NCBI GenBank assembly: GCA_046734795.1
Contig: JBKPRX010000013.1
Coordinates: 1 to 58,137 of the forward strand
DNA length: 58,137 nucleotides
Source: JBKPRX01 sp046734795
GTDB taxonomy: Bacteria; Actinomycetota; Thermoleophilia; Gaiellales; Gaiellaceae
Reading direction: 5' to 3'
Position 1 is the first letter of the stretch. Every line of letters begins with the position of its first letter. The notes beneath the pieces were generated by a model. That model was not told where the DNA came from and did not search any database. It saw nothing but the letters and a program-made list of their open reading frames with translations. Positions 57,119-58,137 of this stretch are shown piece by piece. Position numbers and translations under genes: made by a program.

Positions 57119-58137
57119 GTGTCGAGGCGACCGCGGGCGGTCGTCGTCGTCACGGGCAGCGAGCTCGTCCGCGGCGACCGCTTCGATCGGAATGGTCCGT
57201 TCCTCGCGGCGGAGGCGCTTCGGCTCGGGCTCGAGCCCGCACGCATCGCGATCGTCGGCGACGACCCGGCCGAGCTCGAAGACGCCCTTCGCGAAGGCCT
57301 CGAGGCCGACGCGTGCTTCGTGTCCGGGGGTCTCGGCCCGACGCACGACGACCGCACGGTCGAGCTCGTCGCGCGCGCCGCGGGGGTCGAGCTTCACGTC
57401 GACACCGAGCTCGAACGTGAGATCGAGGCGTTCTCACGGCTGATTGCGGACCGCCTCCGACGGCCGTACGCCGATTTCGAGGCGGGCGTGACGAAGCAGG
57501 CGACCGTGCCGGACGGAGCAATTGTGATCGGCCTCGCGGGCACCGCGCCGGGGCTCGTGCTCGAAGCAGGAAACGCGGTCGTCGTCGTCCTGCCGGGACC
57601 ACCGCCGGAGCTTCAGCGTCTCTGGCCGAACGCGATCGCCTCGCGACCGTTCCAACGGCTGCTGACGCACGCGCGGCCTCCGGAGCGTCGGGTGCTGCGC
57701 TTCTTCGGGGCGAGCGAGTCTGCTGTCGCGCGGGCCCTTGCAGATGCCGGCGGGGAGCAGGACGGGGTCGAGGTGACGATCTGCGCGCGCGACTTCGAGA
57801 TCCACGTCGACCTCGTCGTCGAGCCTGGTGCCGAGACGCGCGCAGATGAGCTCGAGGCGCGGCTCGTCGAGCCGGTTGCGCAGTGGCTCTTCGCCCGTGA
57901 CGACGCGCCGGTCGAAGCGCATGTGCTCGATCTCTGCCGTGCGGCCGGACTGACGCTTGCGACCGCTGAGTCGTGCACCGGCGGCCTTGTCGCCGGCCGC
58001 CTCACGAGCGTTCCGGGGTCGAGCGACGTGTTCGTCGGCGCCGTCGTCGCCTACGCGAACGAGTGGAAGGAGCGCGAGCTCGGCGTTCCCAGGGCAGTGC
58101 TTGCCGAGCACGGCGCAGTGTCGGCAGAGGCGGCGGC
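57119..58137 (+). CDS. cinA: CinA-like protein, 3' end outside the window
   Basis: The reading frame starts at GTG 57119 and stays open to the edge (about 339 codons), so the gene is cut. The N-terminal COG1058 molybdopterin-binding-like domain has VTGSELVRGD and SGGLGPTHDD. A middle region follows with VLPGPPPEL. The C-terminal CinA/nicotinamide-mononucleotide-deamidase domain begins near 57930 with ATAESCTGGLVAGRLT and VPGSSDVFVGAVVAY. Such proteins clean up pyridine nucleotides and ADP-ribose. In many genomes cinA lies just before recA, which would be expected downstream here. No LexA box was seen in front of it. Confidence 0.9.
   Translation, partial: MSRRPRAVVVVTGSELVRGDRFDRNGPFLAAEALRLGLEPARIAIVGDDPAELEDALREGLEADACFVSGGLGPTHDDRTVELVARAAGVELHVDTELEREIEAFSRLIADRLRRPYADFEAGVTKQATVPDGAIVIGLAGTAPGLVLEAGNAVVVVLPGPPPELQRLWPNAIASRPFQRLLTHARPPERRVLRFFGASESAVARALADAGGEQDGVEVTICARDFEIHVDLVVEPGAETRADELEARLVEPVAQWLFARDDAPVEAHVLDLCRAAGLTLATAESCTGGLVAGRLTSVPGSSDVFVGAVVAYANEWKERELGVPRAVLAEHGAVSAEAA

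Noticed and set aside
57100..57125. SOS box in front of cinA
   Set aside because: No CGAAC-N4-GTTCG or near match is present between the RodZ-like gene and cinA, and the genes touch.

Overview
The window is GC-rich DNA (about two thirds G+C by eye, not computed) carrying ordinary, mostly housekeeping bacterial chromosome. Several features point to Actinobacteriota, and I would guess class Thermoleophilia (Gaiellales or Solirubrobacterales). They are an actinobacterial integration host factor (mIHF), an actinobacterial-style PyrR-binding leader, TAnnnT -10 boxes placed directly in front of start codons (leaderless genes), CGAAC-N4-GTTCG SOS boxes, many GTG and TTG starts, and a RodZ-FtsK-CinA neighbourhood. 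The class-level assignment is inference. There are no IS elements, integrases, CRISPR arrays or rRNA genes. No stretch longer than about 300 bases lacks a gene.

Layout. 1-13.8 kb is a mixed region of short transcription units: a secreted PQQ-type beta-propeller, an Est30-like esterase, a GNAT acetyltransferase, small secreted proteins, a large acyl-CoA dehydrogenase, a minus-strand HIT-amidase-FGase operon, CorA, tRNA-Arg(CCG), a cNMP-domain protein, a DUF202 membrane protein and a secreted glycosidase-like protein. 13.3-17.6 kb holds a YfcE-like phosphoesterase, an SOS-type LysM protein with two LexA boxes, RNase Z and small enzymes. 17.6-26.2 kb is the pyrimidine operon pyrR-pyrB-pyrC-carA-carB-pyrK-pyrD, preceded by a PyrR-binding hairpin and a 13-codon leader ORF. 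26.2-30.9 kb carries mihF-gmk-rpoZ-coaBC, a nucleotidyltransferase, a TPR protein, dtd and an RmlD-like reductase.

31.0-43.3 kb is the translation and RNA-metabolism block rimP-nusA-ylxR-infB-ylxP-rbfA-nrnA-truB-ribF and then rpsO-pnp, interrupted by an antisense gamma-glutamyltransferase gene. It starts with a possible attenuator. A long hairpin in front of pnp could work as a translational switch, and an intrinsic terminator follows pnp. 43.4-50.1 kb carries a GAF-GAF-GGDEF cyclase, an M16 peptidase, dapB, dapA, RNase J and an unknown helical protein. 50.2-52.0 kb holds an S8 protease with ASW pentapeptide repeats, followed by a 33-codon ORF that repeats the protease's unusual N-terminal motif (SALWGNGxRGG). 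52.1-58.1 kb carries ribokinase, nucleoside hydrolase, FtsK, a small membrane protein, a RodZ-like protein and a cinA gene cut by the window edge.

The items most worth following up are the SALWG protease/mini-ORF pair, the doubly SOS-boxed LysM gene, the pnp leader switch, the rimP-nusA leader, and the recurring TAnnnT-N6-start arrangement.
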